Notes under the pieces: model-generated | Database searches by the model: none | Seen by the model: the letters and a program-made list of their open reading frames with translations, nothing else | What the model was told of the DNA's origin: nothing | Source of the DNA: CAYREV01 sp964423345 | Lineage (GTDB): Bacteria; Bacteroidota; Rhodothermia; Balneolales; Balneolaceae | NCBI GenBank assembly: GCA_964423345.1 | Contig: CAYREV010000019.1 | Span: forward strand, 1 to 54,689 | Reading direction: 5' to 3' | Length of the DNA: 54,689 nt | Shown here: positions 23,577-33,625 of the stretch, in pieces | Layout of the letters: each line of letters begins with the position of its first letter | How positions within the stretch are numbered: position 1 is the first letter of the stretch | Translations under genes and position numbers: made by a program

Positions 23577-26500
23577 CTACGGCCCGTCGATCTGCTTGAG
23601 CAACACTTCCACGGCCTTGCGCAGTTGCGGGTCGTCCCCTGCAGCCTTGCTGCCCGGGGCATTGCCCACTTCCACATCGGGATAGGCCGGGCCGAGCTCC
23701 ATGTTCCTGTCGGTCGCCTTGACATACCAGGCCCGGAAAGGCATACGGACATAGGAGCCGTCGATCAACCCCATCCCCCCGGTCGATATCACCGCCCCGA
23801 AAGTGGGTTTACCCACGAGAGTACCCACATCAAGCGTTTTAAATGCATGAGAAAAGATCTCGGCGTTGGAATAACTGTTCTCGTTGGCCAGTGCCACGGA
23901 GGGTTTGGTCCACCACGACAGCGGCAGTCGTTCGCTGAAGGGATAGTACTCTCTGAACTTTTCATGATTTTCGTCCAGGTCATCGGTAGCACCTCTCGGT
24001 ACCGTATAGGCGTGCTGGTTTACATTGAGTACCGTCATCAGGTAGTCGGTGGTCCATCCCCCTCCGTTGAAACGGACGTCGATAACGATGCCCTCCTTGT
24101 CGTGGCCCTGGGCCATAAGCTCTCGTTCAAAACGCTCAAAGCTGCTCCAGTTCATGCCTTCGACGTGAATGTACCCCAGCCGGCCGTCGGAATATTTTTC
24201 GGTAAGTCGCTCACGCTCACTTACCCACTCCTCGTAAAGCCGGTTGCCCAGCCGGTTCGTGGGCCGTATGACCACCTCCCGCTTATCGCCTCCGGTGCCG
24301 GTCACCTCCAGAAGGATCTGCTCTGAGGCGTCGTTGACAAAATAGGAATAGAAGTTGGTCCCCGGAGCTATAGGCTGCCCGTCTACCCGGTTGATCACAT
24401 CTCCCGCATAGAGCTTGCTGTGCTCCTTGTCAGCCGGGCTGTTGTCGACCACCCGGCTCACCTTCACGCCCTCTTCAACCGGCTCGACGGCAATGCCGAG
24501 CAGGCCGGTGCGCTCGCGCTGCGTATCCTCGGGATCGGAACCGTACATTCCCATATGGCTGGCGTTGAGCTGGCCCAGCATCCAGTTGAACATATAGCGG
24601 AAATCCTGGCTGGTGGAAGCCGACAGCACCCACGGCTTGTATTTGTCCCGCAGCGCCTTCCAGTCGTTCCCGTGAAACTCAGGGTCGTAGAATCCCTGGT
24701 TCAGGGCGCTCCAGGCCTCCTCGAACTTCTGCCGGTTCTCCTCTTCATGGTTAACCAGCATATTGGCCTTATAAGGGAGTGCCGTAAGATCCCCCTTGGA
24801 GGGATCCACCCGGTACAGCTTCCCGCTTTTTACCGCATAGAGGTGCTTGCCCTCCGGCCCCAGTGTAATGCCATAGGGATTCTGCCCCCCTTCGGTCAGC
24901 TGCCTGGTCTCCGAACGGTCGAACTTCACACGGTAGAGGTCGTTGCCGTCAACCGCCGGGTCGCTCGCCGTATAGTAGAAGGTCTCGCCGTCTTTCGATA
25001 TCGCCAGGTTGCCTTCATTGCCGGGCAGGGAGGTCACCTGCCACAAGCGTTCATGGATATTTTCAAAGTCGATTTTAATGGGTTCGACCTCCTGCTCCTT
25101 TTCTTCCTGCTCCTTCTCTTCTTTTTTCTTCTTCTCTTCCTCCTCAAAGTAATATCCCTCTTCGCGCTCCTCTTCGGTCTTTAGCCACTCCTCTTCGGTC
25201 AGCCAGGCAAACCAGATATCGTAGTCGCCGTTGTTGCGGCTCGACACAAATCCCAGCTTGGAACCGTCCCGGCTCCATACCGGACTGTAATCGCCCTTGG
25301 GATGCATGCTTACATTTACCGGCTCCCGGCTGTTGTCTGCGGCATGGATATAGATCTCGCTGTTGAAATAGAGGTCGTCCAGCGAATAAGCCAGCCAGCG
25401 GCTGTCGGGACTCCAGCTTATGCCGCCCGGGGTGGCCCATCCGTCCAGCAGGACTTTCCTGTTGGAGAGCTTCCCCTCTTCGCTGATATCCGCGGTTATC
25501 AGCCTACCCCTTCCCTGCCGGTAGGCGATCTTTTGCCCGTCGGGGGAGACCTGCAGGTTTCTTTCATCCCCGTCGGTCTCCGTCAGCCGGATGACCTCAT
25601 GCTTGAGGCTATTAAAGATATCGGTCTTGTTATCGTCCGAAGATCGCACCAGGTAGATATCGTACTGACCCTCGCGGTCGGAGACAAACACCAGGGTGGA
25701 ATCATTCACCCAGCCGGGTGAGCGGTCGCGGTAGGAATGTCCGGAGAGATTTACCGCCTTCTTATTTTTCTTGTCGTTTTTCTTTACGAATATTTCTCCC
25801 CTTATGGCCATGGCCGTATAGGTACCCTTGGGTGAAACCTCGTACTGTGAGATATTAGCCGTAAAACTCTTGTGCTCGGTGGGATAGAACCGGTAATCGG
25901 AAGTCAGGTCGAGGGCAATCTCTTCGGCTTCCCCTTCGTCGCCTTTCAGGCGGTAGAGGGATGTTTTGCGCTCGAAGACCAGGTTACCGTTGCCCGCAAC
26001 ATCGAAATGGCGCACCCCGTCGTCCTCAAACTGCGTGACGGCCGCGGCCTCATCGGCGGCGTTACCGTCATCCCCGATGGAGGTTCGATAAATATTATAC
26101 CTGCCCGATCGGGCGCTTATAAAATAAAGCGTCCGGTCGTCTCTCCATCGCGGGAGAAAATCGTTGGTAGAGTTGTCGGTAAGAAGCGTATAGGTTTCCT
26201 TCACCGTGTCGTAAATCCATATATCCTTGTCCGCCGGGCCGTCGTATTGCTCCCTGGATATCCGGCAGGCTCCCCGTACCATGGCAATATACCGGCCGTC
26301 GGGCGACATTGCCGTCATATCCCCCACGGCATCCAGCAGCCGGGAAGGCGTTCCGCCCTCGGCCGGGACCTGCTGAATTTCATTGTCCCATTCCACCTGC
26401 TGGAAGGTACGGTTGCTCGCAGAAAGCAACCGGTTGTCATGGGTCCAGTCCCACAGGTCGTCCCCTCCCGAATAGTAGGTAATCCGCTTCGAGACACCTC

Positions 26501-26795
26501 CCCGGGCGGGTATGACAAAAATGTCGTCGTTCCCAAATCGGTTGGCGTTAAACGCTATGCTGGTGCCATCCGGGCTCCACTGCGGGGCGCTTTCATAGGC
26601 TTCATGCACGGTGAGCCGCCTGCCTTCCCCGCCCTCGAACGGCACCGTCCAGATATCTCCCTGGTAGGAGAAGGAAACGGATGAGCCGTCCGGACTGACA
26701 GCCGGTTTCCGTGCCAGCTGTAGATCATCCTGGGAATGCGCGGTTATGGGATAGAAAAAAAGTACGCCAAGAAACAGCAATATAGTTGTTCTCAT
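23577..26795 (-). CDS. Secreted S41 peptidase, tricorn-protease homolog
   Basis: 1072 aa from ATG 26795, chosen because a signal peptide starts there (MRTTILLFLGVLFFYPITAHSQ). Architecture: N-terminal six-bladed WD40/PD40-like propeller (about 25-320) with SPDG/YxSP repeats, a second propeller (about 340-680) with a highly charged Glu/Lys linker near 560-590, a tricorn C1 domain, a PDZ domain (about 770-850), and the S41 serine-peptidase core with nucleophile region ANENSYSNAEIF and preceding GIVIDVRFNGGGWTTD. Cleaves oligopeptides, presumably in the periplasm. The next gene upstream encodes an M14 peptidase (57 bases apart), suggesting one peptide-degrading operon. Confidence 0.93.
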   Translation of the reverse strand: MRTTILLFLGVLFFYPITAHSQDDLQLARKPAVSPDGSSVSFSYQGDIWTVPFEGGEGRRLTVHEAYESAPQWSPDGTSIAFNANRFGNDDIFVIPARGGVSKRITYYSGGDDLWDWTHDNRLLSASNRTFQQVEWDNEIQQVPAEGGTPSRLLDAVGDMTAMSPDGRYIAMVRGACRISREQYDGPADKDIWIYDTVKETYTLLTDNSTNDFLPRWRDDRTLYFISARSGRYNIYRTSIGDDGNAADEAAAVTQFEDDGVRHFDVAGNGNLVFERKTSLYRLKGDEGEAEEIALDLTSDYRFYPTEHKSFTANISQYEVSPKGTYTAMAIRGEIFVKKNDKKNKKAVNLSGHSYRDRSPGWVNDSTLVFVSDREGQYDIYLVRSSDDNKTDIFNSLKHEVIRLTETDGDERNLQVSPDGQKIAYRQGRGRLITADISEEGKLSNRKVLLDGWATPGGISWSPDSRWLAYSLDDLYFNSEIYIHAADNSREPVNVSMHPKGDYSPVWSRDGSKLGFVSSRNNGDYDIWFAWLTEEEWLKTEEEREEGYYFEEEEKKKKEEKEQEEKEQEVEPIKIDFENIHERLWQVTSLPGNEGNLAISKDGETFYYTASDPAVDGNDLYRVKFDRSETRQLTEGGQNPYGITLGPEGKHLYAVKSGKLYRVDPSKGDLTALPYKANMLVNHEEENRQKFEEAWSALNQGFYDPEFHGNDWKALRDKYKPWVLSASTSQDFRYMFNWMLGQLNASHMGMYGSDPEDTQRERTGLLGIAVEPVEEGVKVSRVVDNSPADKEHSKLYAGDVINRVDGQPIAPGTNFYSYFVNDASEQILLEVTGTGGDKREVVIRPTNRLGNRLYEEWVSERERLTEKYSDGRLGYIHVEGMNWSSFERFERELMAQGHDKEGIVIDVRFNGGGWTTDYLMTVLNVNQHAYTVPRGATDDLDENHEKFREYYPFSERLPLSWWTKPSVALANENSYSNAEIFSHAFKTLDVGTLVGKPTFGAVISTGGMGLIDGSYVRMPFRAWYVKATDRNMELGPAYPDVEVGNAPGSKAAGDDPQLRKAVEVLLKQIDGP

Positions 26796-26851
26796 AATGG
26801 AAATAGGGTAATTAGGGTTAATATTGTAGGATACCATGGCCGATCAGCCTT

Positions 26852-29476
26852 TTACATATCATGCAGCAGCATAACCGCATTCTGTATCATGCGTGATGGC
26901 CCCACCCAGAACATGCGGTACTGGGTGTTGTCCAGCAGGAAGACCACCTTGCCCGAACCGAGGTTTTTGACCCCTGCGAAGGCGTTGCCCGCGGCCTTTT
27001 TCCTGTTTTTTTTCGATGCATAGCCCGAAGCGAGAACGGCATCCTTGTCTTTAAGGTAATAGCCGACGGTCTGCCAGTCGGTATGGGGGCGCAGGGCTTC
27101 GTCGCTGAACTTGAGCGAATACAGCCGGTCGGGCAGTCCGAAAGCCAGCGGGTTGGAATTGTCTATAATTCCCTTGAAAGCTGATCCCGGGATGCGCTTC
27201 AGTCCCGCGCTGTCTCCCCGCGCCTCATACCGGGTGTAGGCGGCCGGGTCAATGGCCTCATCATCCTCCTTATCCTTGTCTGTACCGGCAAGGGCTACAT
27301 CGGTGAAGCCTGACCGGTCTTTACTCATAAATTCGGCCGTGCTTTCGGTGGCTACCAGCGTACCCCCTTCCCGAACCCAGTCTTTCAGCCGTTCCGTAGT
27401 GGCCGAGTCCATTACCGAAGAGAGGCCTCCCCATGAGCCCGGCATCAACAGCACGTCATATTCATTTAGGTCTATATGGCGCAAACGTTCACTGCGTATG
27501 CGGGAGATGCCGAATTCGGTCCACCGGTCAAACAGAAACCACAGTTGTCCCGCGGTATAGGCGCTGAAAGGGCTGTCGACCATCAGGGCCACGCGCGGTT
27601 GGGCCACCGGCTCGCTGTCGCGTGAGGCCAGGTCCATGCCGCTGTCCATGCGCCCCGTATCAAAGCCTTCAATGCGTACTTTCGCTTCTTCGGCAACCGC
27701 TTTCATATCCCCCACAATGTTCTCTCTTTTATCCGGATTCCGGCCTATCAGCACCACCAGGGACCCCCGGCTGTAGGTGGTGCCCCCGTAGGTGAAGGTC
27801 TCCATGGCGCTTCGCAGGCGATATCCTCTCTCCCACAATTTGGCCAGTGCCCGGGGGGCATGCCGCTGGTCCCAGTCAACCACGTAGGCATAGCCGGCAT
27901 CCGCATTCTCCAGGCCGTATTCAAGCTCCGGTGTGGAAGTCACCGGCTCCGTATTCACATCCACCTCCTCTTCGGTCCACGCCGCATCCAGGTTATAGGC
28001 AAGCGGGGCCGACCAGGTAGCCATGTCGTACATAACCGAGTCCTTGATGGCAAGCTGCCGTTTAAGCAGGGTGTTGACAAATATGTGCCTGGGCTGGTCG
28101 GTCCTGACCAGGAAATCCCCCCGGCTGAATGACCTGCGGGAGGATTGTCCGTCCCAATAGCTGTAGGCGTCCCGGAGGCTGAAATTCTCGGTGGCACGCT
28201 CCACTTCCACCCCGTGCCTGAGCAGTATGTCAATAAGTTCGTAGCTGTAGTCGGACCCGTCGTCCGGAATGATAAAGGCCGATATGTCCCCCTTGCGGGT
28301 GGATTCGGTGAAGGCATTGCGGAAATAGTGCAGCAGCCCCTCCCGGTTCTCCACGGCCGTACGCACCGTTGCGAGGGAATTGGTATAGTGGTCAAAGATG
28401 CGCTGCCGAAGGGTCAGCACGTAGCCGTCTTCGGTCTCGACGGCACGCCCTCCGCGGCTGTGCCCTCCCTGCTCGGCCAGCATGCCGATCGCACCCATGT
28501 TGCTCGGATATGAGGATCCGTAGCCCGGGTAGAAAAAGTCGAAGGCCTCCCGCGTGGCGTAGTTGATATTGTGCCTGTCAAACTGCTCGATGGTGCCCCT
28601 TCCGAAGGTATCCGCCCATTTTTCATAGTCGTCGGGCAGCTCGTGGTTCCGGGGGGTGGTGCCCGGCATGGTGAAATAGTTGCTGTTGAAGCCCTGCTCG
28701 TGCAGGTCCAGGTGCACCTGCGGCATCCATTCCTGGTAGGCGCTTATGCGTCCCCTTGACTCGGGGTGAACCAGCCATACCCAGTCGCGGTTCAGGTCAA
28801 ACCAGTAGTGGTTGGTGCGCCCGCCCGGCCAAATCTCGTCATGTTCATAATCGGCCGCATCGGTGTTGAGCATATGGCTCTTGGCCGACTTGTACCAGAA
28901 CACATAGCGGTCGCGGCCGTCGGGATTCAGCATGGGATCGATGATGGTGATCGCCCGCTCGCGCATGCCCTGCGTCTCGGTATCGGTGCCGGCCACCAGC
29001 CGATAGGCCGACTGCATGGCCGCCTCGCTGCTGGAGGCCTCGTTGCCATGCACGTTATAGCTCAGCCAAACGGTCACGGGCTGCTTGCTGATCAACAGCT
29101 CGGCGGCCGTGCCGCTCAGGGAATCGGGATGGGCCAGCCTGCGGTTGTTCCCCTTGAGCTGGCTGATCAGGGTATGGTTTTTCTCCGATGTGACAACCGC
29201 ATAGTAGAGTCCCCGGCCTTCGTAGGTCTCCCCATACTTCCTGAGCGTCAGCCGCCCCGATACCTCGTCCAGCTTTTTAAAATAACGCACTACATCCGAA
29301 TGCAGCGTATAGCGGGACCCCAATTCGTAGCCGAGAAACTCGGCCGGCGAGGGGATCGCCTCGTCATAGCCGATGCCGGGATCAAAATCGAAAGAGCGCT
29401 CCTGCCCTTCCGCCCCGATGAAAGCCATTGCCGTTAATGATACCGTGAGTGACAAAATTTTGAATAAACGAGACAT
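26852..29476 (-). CDS. Secreted M14 zinc carboxypeptidase-family protein
   Basis: 874 aa with signal peptide (LFKILSLTVSLTAMAFIGAEGQ). N-terminal M14 domain with zinc ligands His143 and Glu146 in NVHGNEASS, the third ligand in VHLDLHEQG, and candidate catalytic glutamate in GMLAEQGGHSRG. Downstream is a large C-terminal region with a class I glutamine-amidotransferase-like fold (MLMPGSWGG..LKDWVREGGTLVATEST and LLDNTQYRMFWVG), the layout of the large exported M14 peptidases of this phylum. Releases C-terminal residues from peptides. Probably the first gene of the operon that continues with the S41 peptidase. Confidence 0.92.
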   Translation of the reverse strand: MSRLFKILSLTVSLTAMAFIGAEGQERSFDFDPGIGYDEAIPSPAEFLGYELGSRYTLHSDVVRYFKKLDEVSGRLTLRKYGETYEGRGLYYAVVTSEKNHTLISQLKGNNRRLAHPDSLSGTAAELLISKQPVTVWLSYNVHGNEASSSEAAMQSAYRLVAGTDTETQGMRERAITIIDPMLNPDGRDRYVFWYKSAKSHMLNTDAADYEHDEIWPGGRTNHYWFDLNRDWVWLVHPESRGRISAYQEWMPQVHLDLHEQGFNSNYFTMPGTTPRNHELPDDYEKWADTFGRGTIEQFDRHNINYATREAFDFFYPGYGSSYPSNMGAIGMLAEQGGHSRGGRAVETEDGYVLTLRQRIFDHYTNSLATVRTAVENREGLLHYFRNAFTESTRKGDISAFIIPDDGSDYSYELIDILLRHGVEVERATENFSLRDAYSYWDGQSSRRSFSRGDFLVRTDQPRHIFVNTLLKRQLAIKDSVMYDMATWSAPLAYNLDAAWTEEEVDVNTEPVTSTPELEYGLENADAGYAYVVDWDQRHAPRALAKLWERGYRLRSAMETFTYGGTTYSRGSLVVLIGRNPDKRENIVGDMKAVAEEAKVRIEGFDTGRMDSGMDLASRDSEPVAQPRVALMVDSPFSAYTAGQLWFLFDRWTEFGISRIRSERLRHIDLNEYDVLLMPGSWGGLSSVMDSATTERLKDWVREGGTLVATESTAEFMSKDRSGFTDVALAGTDKDKEDDEAIDPAAYTRYEARGDSAGLKRIPGSAFKGIIDNSNPLAFGLPDRLYSLKFSDEALRPHTDWQTVGYYLKDKDAVLASGYASKKNRKKAAGNAFAGVKNLGSGKVVFLLDNTQYRMFWVGPSRMIQNAVMLLHDM

Positions 29477-29532
29477 GGGACAGCTCCAATTCCGTTTGAA
29501 TTAAATGTTAGGGATAAGGGTAACAAATGAAG

Positions 29533-29636
29533 CCGTAAAAGTGAACTGTGAGAAAATATTTTACGGATTTTCACAGAAGCCAGGGCGGGAACCCCAACAA
29601 AGGGGAGTAAAACTCTAAGGTTCCCGCCTGCCCCTG
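29533..29636. promoter_or_regulatory. Competing hairpins between divergent genes
   Basis: CCGTAAAA (29533-29540)/TTTTACGG (29559-29566) overlaps an alternative pairing CTGTGA (29546-29551)/TCACAG (29571-29576). To the right a 10-bp stem GGCGGGAACC/GGTTCCCGCC (29584-29593 with 29619-29628) encloses CCCC..GGGG and GAGT-AAA-ACTC. Located in the 237-base divergent region; could be leader structures. Function inferred only. Confidence 0.4.
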
Positions 29637-29713
29637 ACCCCGCCTTGCTTTTTGCCCAAATTTTCTATCTTAAACACTCTTCGACTTATAACCTAAACAC
29701 GGGGACCAGCACC

Positions 29714-31375
29714 ATGCACCTGTTCAGCGAACACAAAAAAGAGTGGTGGAAGTGGGCTGCCGTCATTGCCGGTTCCCTGGCTATACTGTGGCTTGCCGTA
29801 CACCTGCTGCTGAACGTCTTTATCAACGGCTACCTGGAAAGGGAGCTGAAGAGTGCCGTCCATACTTCCACGCGCGGTGCCTATACCCTCAACTTTGAGG
29901 ACCTGGATTTCAATATTTTCGGGCGGCGGGTCGAATTTGAGGGGCTGAGCCTCCGTCCCGATACTTCCTCGGCGGCTTTCGCGCAGCTTACTACATTCCC
30001 CCTGCAGGGCCGGTTAAGCGCGCGCAGCCTGGTGGTCAGGGGGTTGAACATCCGGACTTTACTGTGGGGCGGCGATCTGAACATAAGGGAGATTCAGCTT
30101 ACGGCTCCATCCATCCGCCTGGCCGGGAATGCTGGACCTGCCAGCCAATCTTCACAAGGAGGCTATAAAAATATTAACCTCCTTCTGTTCAAAGCCGTTA
30201 ATGCCCGCATGGCCTCTCTCCGGCTGGGAAGCCTTCAATTACGGGATGCCGCCATTGAATTAACATCGTCAAGAGACAACCACATTATTCTCGGCATAGC
30301 GGATGCCGATATTTCAGTTCGGGATATTCATGTGGACTCCTCCACGGCCGTCTCCAAGCAGCTGTTTCCGGCCGATGAAATTCACCTGGCGGCCAAAAAC
30401 CTCAACTGGAATCCTCCGGGCCATCCCTATGGACTGAAGACCGGATCGCTGTCCCTTTCAACCTCGCGGGTTCACTCTTTCATCGATTCCCTGCAGTTGA
30501 TCCCCCTCCATCCCAAACATGACTTCTCCAGGGCCGTCGGCCATGAAACAGACCGCATTGGGTTGGAGATCGGTCGTATCGGTATTGATCTGCTGCAGGG
30601 CGACAGCCTCCTGGGGGCCGGCAAGCTGTTTGCCGAAAAGGCTACCATCCAGAAGGCGGAGATGGAAATTTTCCGGGACAAAAGCCTGCCGGGCGCCGTA
30701 AACCGGAGAACCGAATTGTACCAGACCCTGTTCAGGAATATGGAATGGGCGGTTTCCATTGATACCGTATCGGTTACCGACAGCCGGATCACCTATATGG
30801 AGCAAAAACCGGGCATTCCCGAAGCCGGCAGTGTTACCTTTGATAACCTCGGCGCAACCATATTTCCCTTTTCCAATAGAACCGGGAACGGAAACAATCC
30901 ATCGATCACCATGCAGGCGGAGACCGATATCATGGGCACCGGCCACCTGAAGGTCACCTTCAATTTTCCGATGAAGGGAACCAACGGCTACCACACAGCT
31001 ACGGGCCGGCTGGCCGACTTCGCCGTCCCTGAACTGAATTCCATGCTGGTGCCTGTCGTCTTTATCAGGGCAAGCAGCGGCTATATCCATTCTCTAGACT
31101 TCAATATGCATATGACCGACGATATTGCCGGCGGGGAGCTGACCTGCCATTACGAGGATCTCAGGATCAGCCTGATTGACCGGTACTCCGAAGATTTCAG
31201 CGGATCAAAAGGGTTGGAATCGTTCCTGGCCAACACCTTTGTAGTCAAAAGGGATAACCACGGATCGGAACTCAGGAAGGGGGAAATTAAATTTGAACGG
31301 GACCGGCAGAAATCCGTTTTTAACTTCTGGTGGAAATCATTGCTTAGCGGACTTAAAGACACCATTGAAATGTAA
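29714..31375 (+). CDS. AsmA-like envelope protein
   Basis: About 553 aa from ATG 29714; the frame is open to 29645 but the downstream start gives the better N-terminus. One membrane anchor near 12-37 (WWKWAAVIAGSLAILWLAVHLLLNVF) is followed by FINGYLERELKSAV and long beta-rich repeats (DLDFNIFGRRVEFEGLSLR, LVVRGLNIRTLLW) typical of AsmA/DUF748-type proteins, which form groove-like bridges carrying lipids between membranes. The C-terminus ends in a helix-rich tail with KSVFNFWWKSLLSGLKD. Function in lipid or envelope homeostasis is inferred from fold type. The dehydratase gene starts 15 bases downstream, so they may share a transcript. Confidence 0.65.
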   Translation: MHLFSEHKKEWWKWAAVIAGSLAILWLAVHLLLNVFINGYLERELKSAVHTSTRGAYTLNFEDLDFNIFGRRVEFEGLSLRPDTSSAAFAQLTTFPLQGRLSARSLVVRGLNIRTLLWGGDLNIREIQLTAPSIRLAGNAGPASQSSQGGYKNINLLLFKAVNARMASLRLGSLQLRDAAIELTSSRDNHIILGIADADISVRDIHVDSSTAVSKQLFPADEIHLAAKNLNWNPPGHPYGLKTGSLSLSTSRVHSFIDSLQLIPLHPKHDFSRAVGHETDRIGLEIGRIGIDLLQGDSLLGAGKLFAEKATIQKAEMEIFRDKSLPGAVNRRTELYQTLFRNMEWAVSIDTVSVTDSRITYMEQKPGIPEAGSVTFDNLGATIFPFSNRTGNGNNPSITMQAETDIMGTGHLKVTFNFPMKGTNGYHTATGRLADFAVPELNSMLVPVVFIRASSGYIHSLDFNMHMTDDIAGGELTCHYEDLRISLIDRYSEDFSGSKGLESFLANTFVVKRDNHGSELRKGEIKFERDRQKSVFNFWWKSLLSGLKDTIEM

Positions 31376-31390
31376 TGCTATTGTCATCTT

Positions 31391-32362
31391 ATGGCCGAAA
31401 CCCTGGACCTCTCCATTCCCACATTCAACGATATTGAGAAAGCCCACAAGAAGATCCGGCCCTATATCCATCGCACCCCCGTACTATCCAACCGGCAGGT
31501 AGACGAAAGGGCCGGCGCCGGCATACTCTTTAAATGTGAAAATTTTCAACGGGTGGGCGCCTTTAAGTTTCGCGGGGCCTGCAATACGGTCTTCTCCCTC
31601 GCCGAGGAGGAAGCCCGCAAAGGGGTAGCCACCCACTCTTCGGGCAACCACGCCCAGGCCATAGCCCTTGCCGCCCGGATCCGGAAGATCCCGGCTTATA
31701 TTGTGATGCCCGAAAACGCACCTTCCGTGAAAAAGAAAGCCGTCAAAGGTTACGGAGCCGATATAACATTTTGTGAACCCACCCTGGAAGCGCGGGAGAC
31801 AACCCTTGAACAGGTGGTGGAACAGACCGGGGCGACCTTTATTCATCCCTATAACGACCCCCGCATCATTGCAGGCCAGGGAACCGCCGCCCTGGAACTG
31901 CTGGAAGACCATCCCGAACTGGATATGATACTGGCGCCGGTGGGTGGCGGGGGGCTCATCAGCGGTACGGCCATAGCGGCTGCCGGCAAAGCGCCCGGTG
32001 TCAGGGTCATCGGATGCGAGCCCGAAATAGCCGACGATGCCTGCCTGTCACTGAAGACCGGCAAGCTGCAGCCCGCGAGGAATGCCGGAACCGTAGCCGA
32101 CGGACTGCGCACCTCCCTGGGCGAACTGACCTTTGCCTGCATCCGGGAACACCTCGACCGCATTGCGACCGTTGAAGAGGAATCCATCGTGGAAGCCATG
32201 CGTTTTATCTGGGAACGCATGAACATTATTATTGAAGCATCCGCTGCAGTACCCGTTGCCGCACTGTTTGGCAACAAGATCGAATCGGCAGCCGGCAAAA
32301 ATATCGGCATCATCTTCTCCGGCGGGAATGTGGACCTTGACCACCTTCCCTGGAATGAATAG
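31391..32362 (+). CDS. Threonine/serine dehydratase or serine-racemase-like PLP enzyme
   Basis: 323-aa fold type II PLP enzyme of the threonine ammonia-lyase/serine racemase/3-hydroxyaspartate dehydratase group. PLP lysine in GAFKFRGA (Lys59), SSGNHAQA substrate loop, and the phosphate-binding glycine run PVGGGGLISG. The regulatory ACT domain of biosynthetic IlvA is absent (length ~320), so this is a catabolic or racemase-type member. Converts L-threonine/serine to oxo acids, or interconverts serine enantiomers. The neighbour 93 bases downstream resembles D-amino-acid oxidase, which favours a D-amino-acid pathway; inferred. Confidence 0.9.
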   Translation: MAETLDLSIPTFNDIEKAHKKIRPYIHRTPVLSNRQVDERAGAGILFKCENFQRVGAFKFRGACNTVFSLAEEEARKGVATHSSGNHAQAIALAARIRKIPAYIVMPENAPSVKKKAVKGYGADITFCEPTLEARETTLEQVVEQTGATFIHPYNDPRIIAGQGTAALELLEDHPELDMILAPVGGGGLISGTAIAAAGKAPGVRVIGCEPEIADDACLSLKTGKLQPARNAGTVADGLRTSLGELTFACIREHLDRIATVEEESIVEAMRFIWERMNIIIEASAAVPVAALFGNKIESAAGKNIGIIFSGGNVDLDHLPWNE

Positions 32363-32455
32363 GTCGGGGCAGGAATTCTACATATCCTCGCAATATCGCA
32401 CTCGGACAACTGGCCTGCTGCACTGAAGTGCTCCCATAATGATTAATACTCACAC

Positions 32456-33625
32456 ATGAACAAGGACGTAAGCATACTGGGCGGCGGCATATCAGGGATC
32501 ACTACGGCCCTTACCCTTCAGCTGCTGGGCTATGATACGGTTTGCTATGCCGAACACCTCATTCGGGAAGATACGCCCGACGACCCCCGCTTTTCCAGCC
32601 TCTACCCCGCCGCTTCGGTGATCCCCCACTCCATTACCACCGGCAGGCTGGAGCTTCTGCTGCCTCCCTCCCATGAGATCTTTCATATTTTGCACCGAAT
32701 TGAATTCCCGGGAATGCGCATGCACAGGCATTACGAGCTGTTTGAATATCCCGTCGAGGACCCCTCCTACGCCGGCTTTATGCGAGCGTTCAACCGCATT
32801 GAGGAGGCCGGCATGCCACAGCTGCCCAAACGGCCGGGAGCCGGAAAGCTCCACGGCTGGCTGTTCGACTGTTTCGTTACCGAATGGCCCGCCTATCCCC
32901 GGGCCCTGTACAAGCTGTACCGGCAGTCGGGGGGGACACTCATCCAAAAAAGGCTGGATCCCGCCGCCTGGCAGGAACAGCTTCCCACCGATATCATAGT
33001 CAACTGCACCGGCATCTGGAGCGCGGAACTCTTTGAGGACGAAGAACCCCGTCGGGTGGTACGGGGACACCTGTTGCAGGTTAAAAACGCCCCGCCCGTA
33101 CGCGACCGGCAGGGATCCATCCCCTCCTACAACTATAGCCCGGGGGCGGAGATCTATTCCGACCCGGAAGGGGTGCCCGCCGACGTCTACTTCTACCCCC
33201 GTTCCAACGGCTGGGTACTGGGCGGAAGCCGGCAGAAAGGGATCCTGGACGGCGAGGGACATTTCCGCCCCGCCTCCGGGGAACCGGACGGGGAGCCTCC
33301 TCCCCAGATAATGAACCTTAACCGTGAAATACTGGCCCATACCTACGGCATAGACCTTAACAACCATGCCGATGTGGAGGTCAAAAAAGGATATCGATAC
33401 CTGAGGAGATTCAACGGAGAGGGTCTTCGACTGGAGAAGGTGCGGGAAAGGAGCAAAAACGTTATTCACAACTACGGACACGGGGGGGCGGGAGTAACCA
33501 TTTCATGGGGATGTGCCCTCCGGGTAGCCGATATGGTTGCACATCCTGGGGGGAAAAGTTCTCAAAAAGGCAGCCCGCATCTCCTGGAATTGCTGAAAGA
33601 GCAAATCAGCAAGGCGGCGGGCTAG
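32456..33625 (+). CDS. D-amino-acid oxidase-like FAD-dependent oxidoreductase
   Basis: 389 aa, DAO family. FAD-binding ILGGGISGITTALTLQLLG at the N-terminus, NCTGIWSAELF, RGHLLQVK, FYPRSNGWVLGGSRQKG and the C-terminal NYGHGGAGVTISWGCA resemble eukaryotic-type D-amino-acid/D-aspartate oxidases more than bacterial DadA dehydrogenases. Oxidatively deaminates D-amino acids to 2-oxo acids, ammonia and peroxide. No peroxisomal or export signal, so cytoplasmic. Its stop shares a four-base overlap with the converging regulator gene on the other strand. Paired with a racemase/dehydratase-like gene upstream. Confidence 0.85.
   Translation: MNKDVSILGGGISGITTALTLQLLGYDTVCYAEHLIREDTPDDPRFSSLYPAASVIPHSITTGRLELLLPPSHEIFHILHRIEFPGMRMHRHYELFEYPVEDPSYAGFMRAFNRIEEAGMPQLPKRPGAGKLHGWLFDCFVTEWPAYPRALYKLYRQSGGTLIQKRLDPAAWQEQLPTDIIVNCTGIWSAELFEDEEPRRVVRGHLLQVKNAPPVRDRQGSIPSYNYSPGAEIYSDPEGVPADVYFYPRSNGWVLGGSRQKGILDGEGHFRPASGEPDGEPPPQIMNLNREILAHTYGIDLNNHADVEVKKGYRYLRRFNGEGLRLEKVRERSKNVIHNYGHGGAGVTISWGCALRVADMVAHPGGKSSQKGSPHLLELLKEQISKAAG

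Noticed and set aside
25872..26684. Long plus-strand frames opposite the S41 peptidase
   Set aside because: The peptidase on the minus strand has clear signal peptide and domains; the opposite frames have none.
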